Shown: positions 18,442 to 27,655, numbered from the stretch's first letter. The stretch is DNA of 64,000 nucleotides from Afipia massiliensis (GCF_001006325.2 NZ_LBIA02000001.1:2481501-2545500); one strand, 5' to 3'. The notes: a model not told the origin generated them from the sequence alone. Numbers and translations are program-made.

Positions 18442-19209
18442 ATGGCGAAGAGCGTCACATATCATGCTGTGCCCGGTATCCCGCTCATCGCTCCGGGCGA
18501 TGATCTTGCTGCGCTCGTTGTTGAGTCCCTAAACACGGCGCAACTTCCGCTGATATCCGGCGACATCGTCGTTGTCGCCCAGAAGATCGTGTCGAAGGCT
18601 GAGAACCGCTACGTCGCATTGAAGGACGTGGTTCCGTCGGAGAAAGCACGAACGCTTGCCGGCCAGATCGGCAAGGACCCACGTTATATCGAAGTGGTTC
18701 TGTCAGAATCCGAAGAGGTCGTGCGCCATCGTCCCAACATCATGATCGTCGCGCATCGGCTTGGATTCGTGATGGCCAATGCCGGCATTGACCAATCGAA
18801 CATCGAGCACGTTAACGGCGAAGAGCGCGTGCTGTTGCTGCCGCGCAATCCCGACGCGGCCGCGACTGAGCTGAAAACGCGGTTTGATACAGCATTCGGC
18901 GTCAATGTCGGAGTCGTCATCAACGACAGCTTCGGGCGTCCCTGGCGGAATGGCGTCGTTGGCGTTGCTCTTGGTGCCGCGGGTTTGCCGTCGCTGCTCG
19001 ACATGATTGGTGCGCCGGACATGTTCGGCCGGCCGATGCAGATGACGGAAATCGCGGTGGCCGATGAAATCGCGGCCGGTGCCTCGCTGCTGATGGGGCA
19101 GGCGGCGGAGGGGTTGCCGGTGGTAGTCGTTCGCGGGCTGGCATTCGACGCTGCCTCACGCCCTGCTTCGGCGCTGGTGCGCCCGCGTGAACGGGACATG
19201 TTCCGATGA
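18442..19209 (+). CDS. cofE: Coenzyme F420-0:L-glutamate ligase
   Basis: 255 residues, single-domain CofE that adds glutamate residues to F420-0 using GTP. Motifs are SGDIVVVAQKIVSKAEN, SESEEVVRHRPNIMIVAHRLGFVMANAGID and VVINDSFGRPWRNGVVGVALGAAG. The C-terminal nitroreductase-like domain of actinobacterial FbiB is absent. The ATG at 18442 is preferred; an in-frame TTG at 18433 is an alternative that adds three residues. It overlaps cofD by four bases. Confidence 0.93.
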   Translation: MAKSVTYHAVPGIPLIAPGDDLAALVVESLNTAQLPLISGDIVVVAQKIVSKAENRYVALKDVVPSEKARTLAGQIGKDPRYIEVVLSESEEVVRHRPNIMIVAHRLGFVMANAGIDQSNIEHVNGEERVLLLPRNPDAAATELKTRFDTAFGVNVGVVINDSFGRPWRNGVVGVALGAAGLPSLLDMIGAPDMFGRPMQMTEIAVADEIAAGASLLMGQAAEGLPVVVVRGLAFDAASRPASALVRPRERDMFR

Positions 19210-20189
19210 ATGTTCAATCGACATTACCTCTGCGCGGACGGCCCGTGGTTGCGCTGTGCGGTGGCGTCGGAGGTGCCAAGCTGGCACTGGGATTGGAACG
19301 CCTGATCGGCGCTGATCTGACCGTGATCGTTAACACCGGTGACGATTTCGAGCATCTCGGCCTGCATGTTTCGCCGGACATCGACACTGTTCTTTATACA
19401 CTCGGGGGGCTCAGCGACGTCGAGCGCGGCTGGGGCAGGGCGGACGAGACTTGGAATTTCATGGAGTCGCTGGGCGGCCTCGGCGGCGAGACATGGTTTC
19501 GACTCGGCGACCGCGATCTCGCCATGCACGTCGAACGTACGCGCGCGCTGCGAGCAGGGGTATCTCTCACGGATTTCACAACGGCGGTCGCGCGCCAGCT
19601 GGGGATTGCGGCAAGCATCCTCCCAATGTCGGACGATCGCGTCGAGACCATGGTGATTACGGCTGATGGGCCTCTGCCGTTCCAGCGCTATTTCGTCGGG
19701 CTGCAATGCGCGCCGGTGGTAAAGCGACTTGAATTCAGGAATGCAGAACGGGCCGCGGCTTCTAGTCAGGTTCTGGCGGCGCTCGGAAATCCAAACCTCG
19801 CCGCCGTCATTATTTGTCCGTCGAATCCGTATCTCAGCGTCGATCCCATTCTGGCAGTTTCAGGTATTCGCAAGGCTCTCGATCATGTGACCGCGCCGAT
19901 TGTCGCGATCTCTCCCTTGATCGGCGGGCAGGCAGTGAAGGGCCCGACGGCAAAGATCATGGCGGAACTCGGCGTGCCGGCGGATTCCGTCGCGATCGCC
20001 CGGCACTATCGTTTCATCGATGGGTTGATCATTGACGAGACCGATCGTGGCGATGCCGGCAAGATTGATATGCCCGTGTACGTGAAATCCACATGGATGC
20101 GGAGTTTAGAGGATCGTGATCGGCTGGCGGCCGATTGCCTGGATTTCGCTGTGCGGCTGGCGGACGCTGAGAGAAGGAAAGTGACGTGA
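19206..20189 (+). CDS. cofD: 2-phospho-L-lactate transferase (CofD/FbiA)
   Basis: 327 residues. Joins the activated phospho-acid to FO to give F420-0 or its dehydro form. Clear CofD signatures are VVALCGGVGGAKLALGLERL, VIVNTGDDFEHLGLHVSPDIDTVLYTLGG and FRLGDRDLAMHVERTRALRAG. Start and stop overlap cofE and cofC, so the set is translationally coupled. Confidence 0.95.
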   Translation: MNVQSTLPLRGRPVVALCGGVGGAKLALGLERLIGADLTVIVNTGDDFEHLGLHVSPDIDTVLYTLGGLSDVERGWGRADETWNFMESLGGLGGETWFRLGDRDLAMHVERTRALRAGVSLTDFTTAVARQLGIAASILPMSDDRVETMVITADGPLPFQRYFVGLQCAPVVKRLEFRNAERAAASSQVLAALGNPNLAAVIICPSNPYLSVDPILAVSGIRKALDHVTAPIVAISPLIGGQAVKGPTAKIMAELGVPADSVAIARHYRFIDGLIIDETDRGDAGKIDMPVYVKSTWMRSLEDRDRLAADCLDFAVRLADAERRKVT

Positions 20190-20887
20190 TGGAAACGTTC
20201 GCTGACAACCCTTCAAACATCTGGGCCATTGTTCCCGTCAAACGGCTGAGCCACGCCAAACAGCGGCTTGCGCCGGTTTTGTCGCGAAATGAGCGGGTCA
20301 AACTTGCACGTACCATGTTGCATGAAGTTTTGACGACGCTGTGCGCCTCCGACCTTGCTGGCATCATGGTCGTCACCAGCGATCCGATGGTGGCAAAGCT
20401 TGCCACGCTGTTTGATGCACGGGTAATCCACGATGGCATGGAAGCTGGCGTTAACGCGGCGGTTCAGCAAGGCCTGGGGGCGCTCGATGCGACGGCGGGG
20501 GCGCTGATTATTCCGGCCGATGTGCCGTTCGCGACCGCAAGCGATCTGCGGGCGATCATCGATGAACTTCAGCATCATCCGGTGGTGCTGGCGCCAGCCT
20601 TGTCCGATGGCGGTACCAACGCTCTCGCTATGCGCGCGCCGGATATGATCGTGCCCAAGTTCGGTGAAGACAGCTATTTGCGCCACCAGATGCAGTCTCG
20701 GGTGAAGGGCCTTCCGTGCGGCGTCGTCAGCTCAGACGGCATCGGACGGGATATCGATCGCCCGCAAGACCTGGTCGCGCCGATGGTGACCAGGAAGTAT
20801 TCGCTGACTGCGGCGCTACTCGTGGAATTGAATATTTCAATCCGCTTGGGTGTCGGTGCGCTGCCGCTCTGTGTGAGGCATATGTGA
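20189..20887 (+). CDS. cofC: Phospholactate/PEP guanylyltransferase (CofC/FbiD)
   Basis: 232 residues. IWAIVPVKRLSHAKQRLAPVLS is the nucleotide-binding N-terminus, followed by ALIIPADVPFATASDL and APALSDGGTNALAMR. It activates 2-phospholactate, phosphoenolpyruvate or 3-phosphoglycerate with GTP; which one cannot be told from the sequence. The ATG at 20189 overlaps the cofD stop (TGATG). The C-terminal tail after the IDRPQDL segment is about 40 residues longer than I would expect and looks unconserved. Confidence 0.92.
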   Translation: METFADNPSNIWAIVPVKRLSHAKQRLAPVLSRNERVKLARTMLHEVLTTLCASDLAGIMVVTSDPMVAKLATLFDARVIHDGMEAGVNAAVQQGLGALDATAGALIIPADVPFATASDLRAIIDELQHHPVVLAPALSDGGTNALAMRAPDMIVPKFGEDSYLRHQMQSRVKGLPCGVVSSDGIGRDIDRPQDLVAPMVTRKYSLTAALLVELNISIRLGVGALPLCVRHM

Positions 20888-23313
20888 TGACGGTCGTTTC
20901 TTTGCTGCGGGAATTTCCGCTGGACCGCCGCCTTACCCGCGAGGAGGCCTCTGATCTCGTTCACACCGGCGATCTGGATCAGCTTCTTGCCACCGCTGCT
21001 GCGCGGCGTGACGCCGCTCACGGACAAAAGGTGTCGTATTCGCGCAAGGTTTTCATTCCGCTGACCCAGCTTTGCCGGGACGTTTGCCACTACTGCACGT
21101 TCGCGCATGCGCCGCGTAATGGTGAAAAGCCTTACCTTTCGATCGAGCAGATGGTTACCATTGCGCAGGCAGGCAAGAAGGCGGGATGCAAGGAAGCGTT
21201 GTTTACACTGGGGGATAAACCTGAGTTGCGCTACCGCGTCGCCCGCGAAGAACTCGACAGGCTAGGCCATCCTACCACGCTGTCGTATGTCGCGGAAGCT
21301 GCGGCTGCTGTGTTTCGCGAAACAGGCCTGCTTCCGCATATCAATCCCGGCCTGATGAGCGGAGAAGACATCGACGCCCTGCGGAAGGTTTCAGTCTCTC
21401 AGGGCATTATGCTGGAGAGCATATCGGATCGCCTCGGCGAAAAAGGTGGTGCCCATCATGGTTCGCCGGACAAGGTGCCGGCCGCGCGCCTCGAAACGAT
21501 GCGATTGGCCGGTGAACGGAGCGTGCCGTTCACGTCCGGTATTCTCATCGGTATTGGCGAGACGCGACAGGAGCGTATCGACTCGTTGCTTGCACTGCGT
21601 GATCTCAACGACCAGTACGGGCACATTCAGGAAATCATCGTCCAGAACTTCCGTCCAAAGGCTGGCACGCGCATGGCGAATGCTGAGTCACCGGATGTTG
21701 AAGACCACCTCTGGACGATTGCGATCGCGCGGTTGATTTTCGATCCTGAGATGAACATTCAGGCGCCACCCAACTTGAGCCCGGGCGCGCTGGGCCGACT
21801 CGTGGCTGCGGGTATCAATGACTGGGGTGGCGTGTCGCCGGTGACGCCGGATCATGTCAATCCTGAAGCGCCGTGGCCTCATCTGCGTGTTCTCGAAGCG
21901 GCGACCAAGGCTACGGGCAAGGATCTCGTCGAGCGTCTTGCGATCTATCCGGCGTTTGCGCGCGACACCAGCCGTTGGGTTGATGAGAGCCTGCGAACAT
22001 CGATTCTCAATCACATCGATGGTGACGGTGCTCCTCGCGTGGACGATTGGTGTCCCGGGCATGTTGGTCAACTGCCGACGAGCGAACTTGGATGGATTCA
22101 AAGAGCGTCATCAGTCAAGCCGTCCGCGAACCTTGCTCAGGTGCTGGCGAAAGCGCAGCGAGGCGACGCGCTCGGTGAAGCGGAGATTGTTGATCTGTTC
22201 CGCGCCCGTGGTGATGACTTTGCAGCTATATGCCGCGCAGCCGATGAATTGCGTCGTGAGAAGAACGGCGACACGGTGAGCTACGTCGTAACGCGGAACA
22301 TCAACTATACCAACATCTGCTCGTTCAAGTGTCAGTTTTGTGCCTTCTCGAAAGGCAAGATGAGCGAGAACCTGCGTGGACGGCCTTACGATCTCGAGAT
22401 GAGTGAAGTCGCGGGGCGTGTGGTCGAAGCGTGGGAACGCGGCGCGTCCGAAGTCTGTATGCAAGGCGGTATTCATCCATCCTATACCGGACAGAAGTAT
22501 CTCGATATCTGCCGGACGGTGAAAGAGGCTGTGCCGCAGATGCACATGCACGCGTTCTCGCCGTTAGAGATTCATCAGGGCGCCCAGACGTTGGGAATTC
22601 CGGTGATCGAATTTCTTCGCGAGTTGAAGGCGGCGGGCCTCGGTACGCTGCCGGGCACTGCGGCTGAGATTCTCGACGACGAGGTCCGCGCGATATTGTG
22701 TGCTGACAAGATCAACACGCAGCAGTGGCTCGATGTGATGCGCGCTGCGCATACAGTAGGCTTCCGCTCGACCGCGACCATCATGTTCGGCCACATCGAA
22801 GGTTATCGGCATTGGGCACGTCATTTGCTGCGTATCCGCAATCTGCAAGCAGATACCGGCGGCTTTACGGAGTTTGTGCCGCTTCCGTTCGTTCACATGG
22901 AAGCACCGATCTATCTCAAGGGGCGTGCGCGGCCGGGTCCCACGTTCCGCGAAGCGATTCTGATGCATGCGGTCGCGCGGCTGGTTCTCAATCCGCATGT
23001 TCTCAACATCCAGGCGTCCTGGGTGAAGCTCGGTGCTGAGGGCGTCCGTCAGTGTCTGGCTGCCGGTGTCAACGATCTTGGTGGCACCTTGATGGACGAG
23101 AGCATTTCGCGTTCGGCTGGTGCATCCCACGGTCAGGAAATGACACCGCAAGATATGGAGGCGATCATTCTGTCGGCCGGGCGCATTCCAAGGCAGCGGA
23201 CGACATTTTATCGCAATGCAGAAGAGGACGTTCGGTTGCGTTCGTTTGACGCGGCTGCTGCTCGAATGGCGGGCAATAGTGATAAAAACGCGCATGCCGC
23301 AAGTATTTCGTAG
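20887..23313 (+). CDS. fbiC: FO synthase, fused CofG-CofH radical-SAM enzyme
   Basis: 808 residues. Makes the deazaflavin FO from 5-amino-6-ribitylaminouracil and tyrosine. The N-terminal CofG half has radical-SAM cysteines C63, C67 and C70 (CRDVCHYC). The C-terminal CofH half has C478, C482 and C485 (CSFKCQFC). Both clusters are intact. A fused FbiC is the actinobacterial arrangement; archaea mostly have separate proteins. I chose the ATG at 20887, which overlaps the cofC stop, because the upstream extension only reads through cofC. This is the last gene of the pxpA-npdG-cofEDC-fbiC operon. Confidence 0.96.
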   Translation: MTVVSLLREFPLDRRLTREEASDLVHTGDLDQLLATAAARRDAAHGQKVSYSRKVFIPLTQLCRDVCHYCTFAHAPRNGEKPYLSIEQMVTIAQAGKKAGCKEALFTLGDKPELRYRVAREELDRLGHPTTLSYVAEAAAAVFRETGLLPHINPGLMSGEDIDALRKVSVSQGIMLESISDRLGEKGGAHHGSPDKVPAARLETMRLAGERSVPFTSGILIGIGETRQERIDSLLALRDLNDQYGHIQEIIVQNFRPKAGTRMANAESPDVEDHLWTIAIARLIFDPEMNIQAPPNLSPGALGRLVAAGINDWGGVSPVTPDHVNPEAPWPHLRVLEAATKATGKDLVERLAIYPAFARDTSRWVDESLRTSILNHIDGDGAPRVDDWCPGHVGQLPTSELGWIQRASSVKPSANLAQVLAKAQRGDALGEAEIVDLFRARGDDFAAICRAADELRREKNGDTVSYVVTRNINYTNICSFKCQFCAFSKGKMSENLRGRPYDLEMSEVAGRVVEAWERGASEVCMQGGIHPSYTGQKYLDICRTVKEAVPQMHMHAFSPLEIHQGAQTLGIPVIEFLRELKAAGLGTLPGTAAEILDDEVRAILCADKINTQQWLDVMRAAHTVGFRSTATIMFGHIEGYRHWARHLLRIRNLQADTGGFTEFVPLPFVHMEAPIYLKGRARPGPTFREAILMHAVARLVLNPHVLNIQASWVKLGAEGVRQCLAAGVNDLGGTLMDESISRSAGASHGQEMTPQDMEAIILSAGRIPRQRTTFYRNAEEDVRLRSFDAAAARMAGNSDKNAHAASIS

Positions 23314-23330
23314 GACCCGTCGCGCCGGTC

Positions 23331-23359
23331 TAGACATCCTATTTTACTAACGTTAGTAT
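23331..23359 (+). promoter_or_regulatory. Promoter with perfect GntR-type operator (site D)
   Basis: -35 TAGACA (23331-23336) and -10 TAGTAT (23354-23359) are separated by 17 bases. The perfect 14-base palindrome TACTAACGTTAGTA (23345-23358) covers the spacer end and most of the -10, as expected for a repressor site. It is 37 bases upstream of the PLP-enzyme gene. Confidence 0.65.
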
Positions 23360-23394
23360 CATTCAAATCGGTGTGAGCCTGAAAGAGTTTGGCG

Positions 23395-24912
23395 ATGTCT
23401 TCGGTCATCAATCCCGAAATAGTCGATAGCAAACAGCGCGCGCGAGCCATCGCGCGGGTCCGCGAGCGCGGCGTGGTGATGCCGACGTTCTCTCAGCTTG
23501 CCAATCCGTCCAGCATTCCTGCCGCTGCGTCGAAGGCGCTGGCGGATGTCGCGCCAGATGAGCCGCATGCAGGAAATCTTTGGCGTGTCCATTGGTACAA
23601 TGGAGCCGATCGCGCCAGCCGGATCGATGTGCCGGGCTATCTCGTGCTCCCGGAATCGCTCACGGGTGTAAAAGCGCCGATTGTTGTGCTGCTTGGCCGG
23701 CGTTTTCCGATGATCGGCGCCCACAAGGTGTTGCCTGCCTATTCGGCTCTGGCGACGCAGCTTGTGACGGGGCGCTTCGATCCTGAGCATCAGAAGGCGA
23801 TCTGGCCGTCGACCGGAAACTATTGTCGCGGGGGCGTGTCGGTGTCGCGCGTCCTTGGGTGCCGCGGCGTTGCCGTGCTTCCCGAGGGCATGAGCCGCGA
23901 GCGTTTCGAGTGGCTTGAAAAATGGGTTGCGCATCCGGACGATATCGTGCGGACGCCGGGCACCGAGAGCAACGTCAAGGAAATCTACGACAAGTGCGCG
24001 GAGCTCGATCGTGATCCGCAGAACGTCATTCTCAACCAGTTTTCGGCTTTTTCAAATTACATCATTCATTACGCCTGCACCGGGAGTGCGGCAGAGCAGG
24101 CGTTCCTCGCGTTCAAGGGCGCTGGGCAGGGGCGCCTCGCTGCGTTCGTTTCGGCCACAGGTTCGGCGGGAACCATTGCGGCCGGCGACTATCTGAAGAA
24201 GCGGCATGGAACGCAGATCGCTGCGGTCGAAGCGTTGGAATGCCCGACGATGCTGAACAACGGCTACGGCGAGCACAACATTCAAGGCATCGGCGACAAG
24301 CATATTCCGTTCATCCATAATGTGATGAACACCGACGTCGTGATCGGCGTTTCGGATCGCGTCAGCGACGGCCTTAACCTGCTGTTCGGTTCGGACGTCG
24401 GTCGCAAATATCTTCAGAAGCGGCAGAATCTCGATGCTGGTCTGATTGCGGCGTTCGCGGACGTCGGCATTTCCGGCTTCGCCAACATCGTCGCGTCGAT
24501 CAAGCTGGCAAAGCAACTTCACTACGGGCCGGACGATGTCATCGTTACCGTCGCGACAGACAGCTCATCGCTTTACGACAGCGAGCGCGACAGCTATCGC
24601 GCGAAGCATTTCGCATCGTTTGACGAAGTGAATGCGGGTGAGATTTTCGGCTCCTGCCTTGGGTCGGTCGCAACCGACAATGTCATGGAGCTCACGGATC
24701 AATTGCGGCGGCAGGTTTTCAACCTCGGCTATTACACTTGGGTCGAGCAGCAAGGCGTTAGCGTCGAAGACTTTGAGCGCCGCAGGCACCAGTTGTTCTG
24801 GAGTGGTCTCGCGGACAGCCTTCCGGAATGGGACCGGCTGATCGAGGACTTCAACGCCGAGGCCTTCGGGCCGCAGCACAAGGCCGAAATGGCAGGCAAG
24901 GCAAGGTCATGA
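23395..24912 (+). CDS. PLP-dependent enzyme, fold type II, unassigned reaction
   Basis: 505 residues, longer than cysteine synthase (about 310) or threonine synthase. It shows type II features: a probable Schiff-base lysine in MIGAHKVLPAYSALA, the asparagine loop STGNYCRGG, and a glycine-rich phosphate segment SATGSAGTIAAGDYLKKRHG. NNGYGEHNIQGIGDKHIPFIHNV is a strong conserved-looking stretch. A beta-elimination or beta-replacement lyase acting on an amino acid pathway intermediate is plausible. It starts a five-gene operon with the CoA-transferase, LLM enzyme and serine dehydratase. The next gene overlaps by four bases. No specific function is claimed. Confidence 0.8.
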   Translation: MSSVINPEIVDSKQRARAIARVRERGVVMPTFSQLANPSSIPAAASKALADVAPDEPHAGNLWRVHWYNGADRASRIDVPGYLVLPESLTGVKAPIVVLLGRRFPMIGAHKVLPAYSALATQLVTGRFDPEHQKAIWPSTGNYCRGGVSVSRVLGCRGVAVLPEGMSRERFEWLEKWVAHPDDIVRTPGTESNVKEIYDKCAELDRDPQNVILNQFSAFSNYIIHYACTGSAAEQAFLAFKGAGQGRLAAFVSATGSAGTIAAGDYLKKRHGTQIAAVEALECPTMLNNGYGEHNIQGIGDKHIPFIHNVMNTDVVIGVSDRVSDGLNLLFGSDVGRKYLQKRQNLDAGLIAAFADVGISGFANIVASIKLAKQLHYGPDDVIVTVATDSSSLYDSERDSYRAKHFASFDEVNAGEIFGSCLGSVATDNVMELTDQLRRQVFNLGYYTWVEQQGVSVEDFERRRHQLFWSGLADSLPEWDRLIEDFNAEAFGPQHKAEMAGKARS

Positions 24913-25880
24913 GTGTAGGTCGAGATACAGTCCAGCCATATCAGAAGCTGCGAGAGAGTCTGTCGCGTCGCGATCGGAGTCTTCGCGAAAAGGTGGTGAC
25001 GCTCGAAGAAGCTGCGTCCTTCGTCAGCGACGGTGCGTCAGTGGGCATCGGCGGTTCGACCATATCGCGAACGCCGATGGCTATGATCTGGCAATTGATC
25101 CGGGCGCGAAAGAAAGAGCTCTCGTGCTCGCGCTGCATTATTTCGACCGACGGCGACCTGCTGCTCGGATCGGGTGTATCCAATCACATCATTTCGAGCT
25201 GGTTCGCCCAGGGCATCCTGTGGGGCCTATCGAAGGTGATGCGTCATCACGTCGAGGGTGGAGCGGCGCGTTACGACGAGTGGAGCCACATGGGCATGGG
25301 CATGCGGTTTCGCGCCGGCGCCATGGGCGTTCCGTTCATGCCAATGCGCTCGATGCTCGGTTCCGATGTGGGCCGGATACGCCCGGAAGCGAAAGAGTTC
25401 GACTGTCCGTATACCGGCGAGAAGCTTCTGCTTGCACCGGCGTTGAACCCCGACGTCGCGCTGATTCACGTGCAGCGCTGCGATGCTTATGGCAACGCCC
25501 AGATTGACGGCCTGCAGTTCATGGACATCGATCTCGCCATGGCCGCCAACCGCGTGATCCTGACGACGGAGCGGATCGTTTCCAACAATCAGATCCGCCG
25601 TGCGCCTGACCAGACCAAAATTCCATTCTTCTGCGTCGATGCGGTGGTTGAGGTGCCTTACGGCTCCGCCCCTCATGAATGCTACGGCGTCTACGAGCCC
25701 ATGATGAAGCACCTCGACGCCTATGTGGCGCAGGTGAACGGCGATCCCGTCGGCGGAATGAAGAAATATCTCGACGAGTATGTCTACGGCCCGAAAACCT
25801 GGAATGATTTCCTCGCGATGATTGGCATGGACGAAATCGTGACGGCGAGCCGCAGGGGCAGGAGCATTTTCGATGACTGA
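24909..25880 (+). CDS. CoA-transferase family I, subunit A
   Basis: 323 residues. LREKVVTLEEAASFVSDGASVGIGG is the typical start of alpha subunits of the glutaconate/IpdA-type family, and PDVALIHVQRCDAYGNAQIDGLQFMDIDLAMAA is the conserved core. The ATG overlaps the preceding stop; it overlaps subunit B by eight bases. It is a heteromer with the next gene, moving CoA between carboxylic acids. Some relatives act instead as ring-cleaving hydrolases on CoA-thioesters, so transferase activity is not certain. Confidence 0.85.
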   Translation: MSVGRDTVQPYQKLRESLSRRDRSLREKVVTLEEAASFVSDGASVGIGGSTISRTPMAMIWQLIRARKKELSCSRCIISTDGDLLLGSGVSNHIISSWFAQGILWGLSKVMRHHVEGGAARYDEWSHMGMGMRFRAGAMGVPFMPMRSMLGSDVGRIRPEAKEFDCPYTGEKLLLAPALNPDVALIHVQRCDAYGNAQIDGLQFMDIDLAMAANRVILTTERIVSNNQIRRAPDQTKIPFFCVDAVVEVPYGSAPHECYGVYEPMMKHLDAYVAQVNGDPVGGMKKYLDEYVYGPKTWNDFLAMIGMDEIVTASRRGRSIFDD

Positions 25881-26643
25881 ACAGAACCGTCATACAGCCT
25901 CCGAAATGCTGGCGATTCTGAGCGCGCGCCAACTTAAGGAAGGGCAGGTTGTGTTCGCCGGCATCGGCGTTCCCTTGCTGGCAGCGACACTGGCGCAACG
26001 TCTGCGTTGCCCCGGCCTGACAATCCTGTTTGAAGGCGGCGTGATCGGCGCTTTCGTCGAGCCCGGCAAATTGCCGCCATCGACCAACGACCAGCGCTGC
26101 ACCAAGCGCGCCAATATGGTGCTAGGCAGCGCCGAAGTCTTACTGCTGTTGCAGCGCGGATACGTCGATGTCGGTTTCATGGGCGGCGCGCAGATCGACA
26201 AGTATGGAAATCTGAATTCGTCCTTCATCGGCGATCCGGAGAAGCCGAAGACGCGGCTTCCCGGAACCGGCGGCGGCAACGATATCTCCAGCCTGACCAA
26301 CATGATCGTTGCGATGAAGCATGAAAAGCGCCGCTTCGTCGATCAGGTGGATTTCATCACCAGCCCTGGCTTCATCCGCGGTGGAAAGTCCCGCGCAGAA
26401 AGCGGGCTTCCGGAAGGCGGTATGTTTCGAGTGATCACAGAGCTTGCAGTGTTCGGTTTCGACGAGACCTCGCGCCGGATGAAGGTCCTTGCCCTCAATC
26501 CTGGCATCACGCGCGAGCAGGTTCAGGACAACACTGGTTTCGATCTGATCTTTGACGATCAGGTCAGCATCACAGAACCACCTACCGAACACGAACTTAT
26601 CACCCTGCGAATGCTCGATCCCGATCGCCTCTTCATCGCATAA
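25873..26643 (+). CDS. CoA-transferase family I, subunit B
   Basis: 256 residues. Family B-subunit segments are QVVFAGIGVPLLAATLAQRLRCPGLTILFEGGVIGA, YVDVGFMGGAQIDKYGNLNSSFIGD and LPGTGGGNDISSL. In true transferases the catalytic Glu lies in this subunit; a clear EGG/ExG context is present (FEGGVIGA), but I cannot confirm the catalytic residue without an alignment. Translationally coupled to subunit A. Confidence 0.85.
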   Translation: MTEQNRHTASEMLAILSARQLKEGQVVFAGIGVPLLAATLAQRLRCPGLTILFEGGVIGAFVEPGKLPPSTNDQRCTKRANMVLGSAEVLLLLQRGYVDVGFMGGAQIDKYGNLNSSFIGDPEKPKTRLPGTGGGNDISSLTNMIVAMKHEKRRFVDQVDFITSPGFIRGGKSRAESGLPEGGMFRVITELAVFGFDETSRRMKVLALNPGITREQVQDNTGFDLIFDDQVSITEPPTEHELITLRMLDPDRLFIA

Positions 26644-26660
26644 GAAAACGAGGAAGCAAC

Positions 26661-27617
26661 ATGACCATACTGTCGAATACGTTCGGTATCGCCGCACGCA
26701 ACTTTACCGCTTATCCCGAAATGCCGGACGCGAAGGCGCTGGTTGACTACGGTGTGCGCGTCGAAGAGCTGGGCTACGATTCGCTCTGGGTCTGGGATCA
26801 CATCCTTCTCGGTGTAGATCCGCACTTCCCAATCCTGGACTCGCTGACGACGCTGACTGCGATCGCCGCGCGCACCAGCAAGATCAAGCTTGGCACCGGT
26901 ATTCTTGTTCTGCCGCTGCGCAACCCAGTTGCCCTGGCCAAGCAATTGTCCAGCATGGATCAGTTCTCGGGCGGCCGCCTGCTAATGGGCATGGCGTCGG
27001 GCTGGTACAAGCGCGAGTTCGATGCCATGGGCATTCCGTTCGAAAAGCGCGGCAAGCTGATGGATGAGAATCTGGAGATCATGCGCCGTCTGTGGTCGGA
27101 GCCGATGGTTGATGGAAAGTATCTAGCGCACAACATCTCGGCCGCCGTCATGTATCCGAAGCCGGCACAGCAGCCTACCCTGCCGATCTTGATCGGTGGT
27201 TACGTCGACAGGGTTCTCCAGCGTGCAGCGACCGTGGGTGATGGCTGGCTGACTTATTTCTATTCGCCGGAGGCGTTCGCAAAATCGTGGGCCAAGCTTC
27301 GCAACTTCGCGAAGGAGGGTGGCAAGGACCCTGACAAGCTTCTCAATGCATCTCAGCTGCCGATCATGATCGGTCCGTCGAAAGCCGCAGTGCAAGATGA
27401 GATGATGGACTGGCTGAACAAGGAATGGGATTTCCCTGAGCACAGCGATTGCTCGCGCGACAGCGCGATCATGGGCTCAGTGGACGAATGCGTCGAGCAA
27501 TTGAAGGCGCACCAGGCCGTCGGCGTCCAGAAGATCATCTTCGTGCCCTACAAGTACAGAATGGATCAGGTCGAGACGATCGCGAAGGAAATCATTCCAA
27601 GGCTGAAGGCGAAGTAA
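26661..27617 (+). CDS. LLM-class flavin/F420-dependent oxidoreductase
   Basis: 318-residue luciferase-like TIM barrel. Signatures are VEELGYDSLWVWDHILLG, SKIKLGTGILVLPLRNPVALAKQLSSMDQFSGGRLLMG, and a C-terminal VDECVEQLKAHQAVGVQKIIFVP. The pattern fits F420-dependent members of the family better than two-component FMN monooxygenases, and it lies 3.3 kb from a full F420 operon with no flavin reductase in the island. It is inferred to be the F420H2 user that reduces or oxygenates the pathway substrate. Confidence 0.87.
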   Translation: MTILSNTFGIAARNFTAYPEMPDAKALVDYGVRVEELGYDSLWVWDHILLGVDPHFPILDSLTTLTAIAARTSKIKLGTGILVLPLRNPVALAKQLSSMDQFSGGRLLMGMASGWYKREFDAMGIPFEKRGKLMDENLEIMRRLWSEPMVDGKYLAHNISAAVMYPKPAQQPTLPILIGGYVDRVLQRAATVGDGWLTYFYSPEAFAKSWAKLRNFAKEGGKDPDKLLNASQLPIMIGPSKAAVQDEMMDWLNKEWDFPEHSDCSRDSAIMGSVDECVEQLKAHQAVGVQKIIFVPYKYRMDQVETIAKEIIPRLKAK

Positions 27618-27655
27618 CAGCCAAAGCTGGAGCGGACGATGCCCGATCACCCGTC

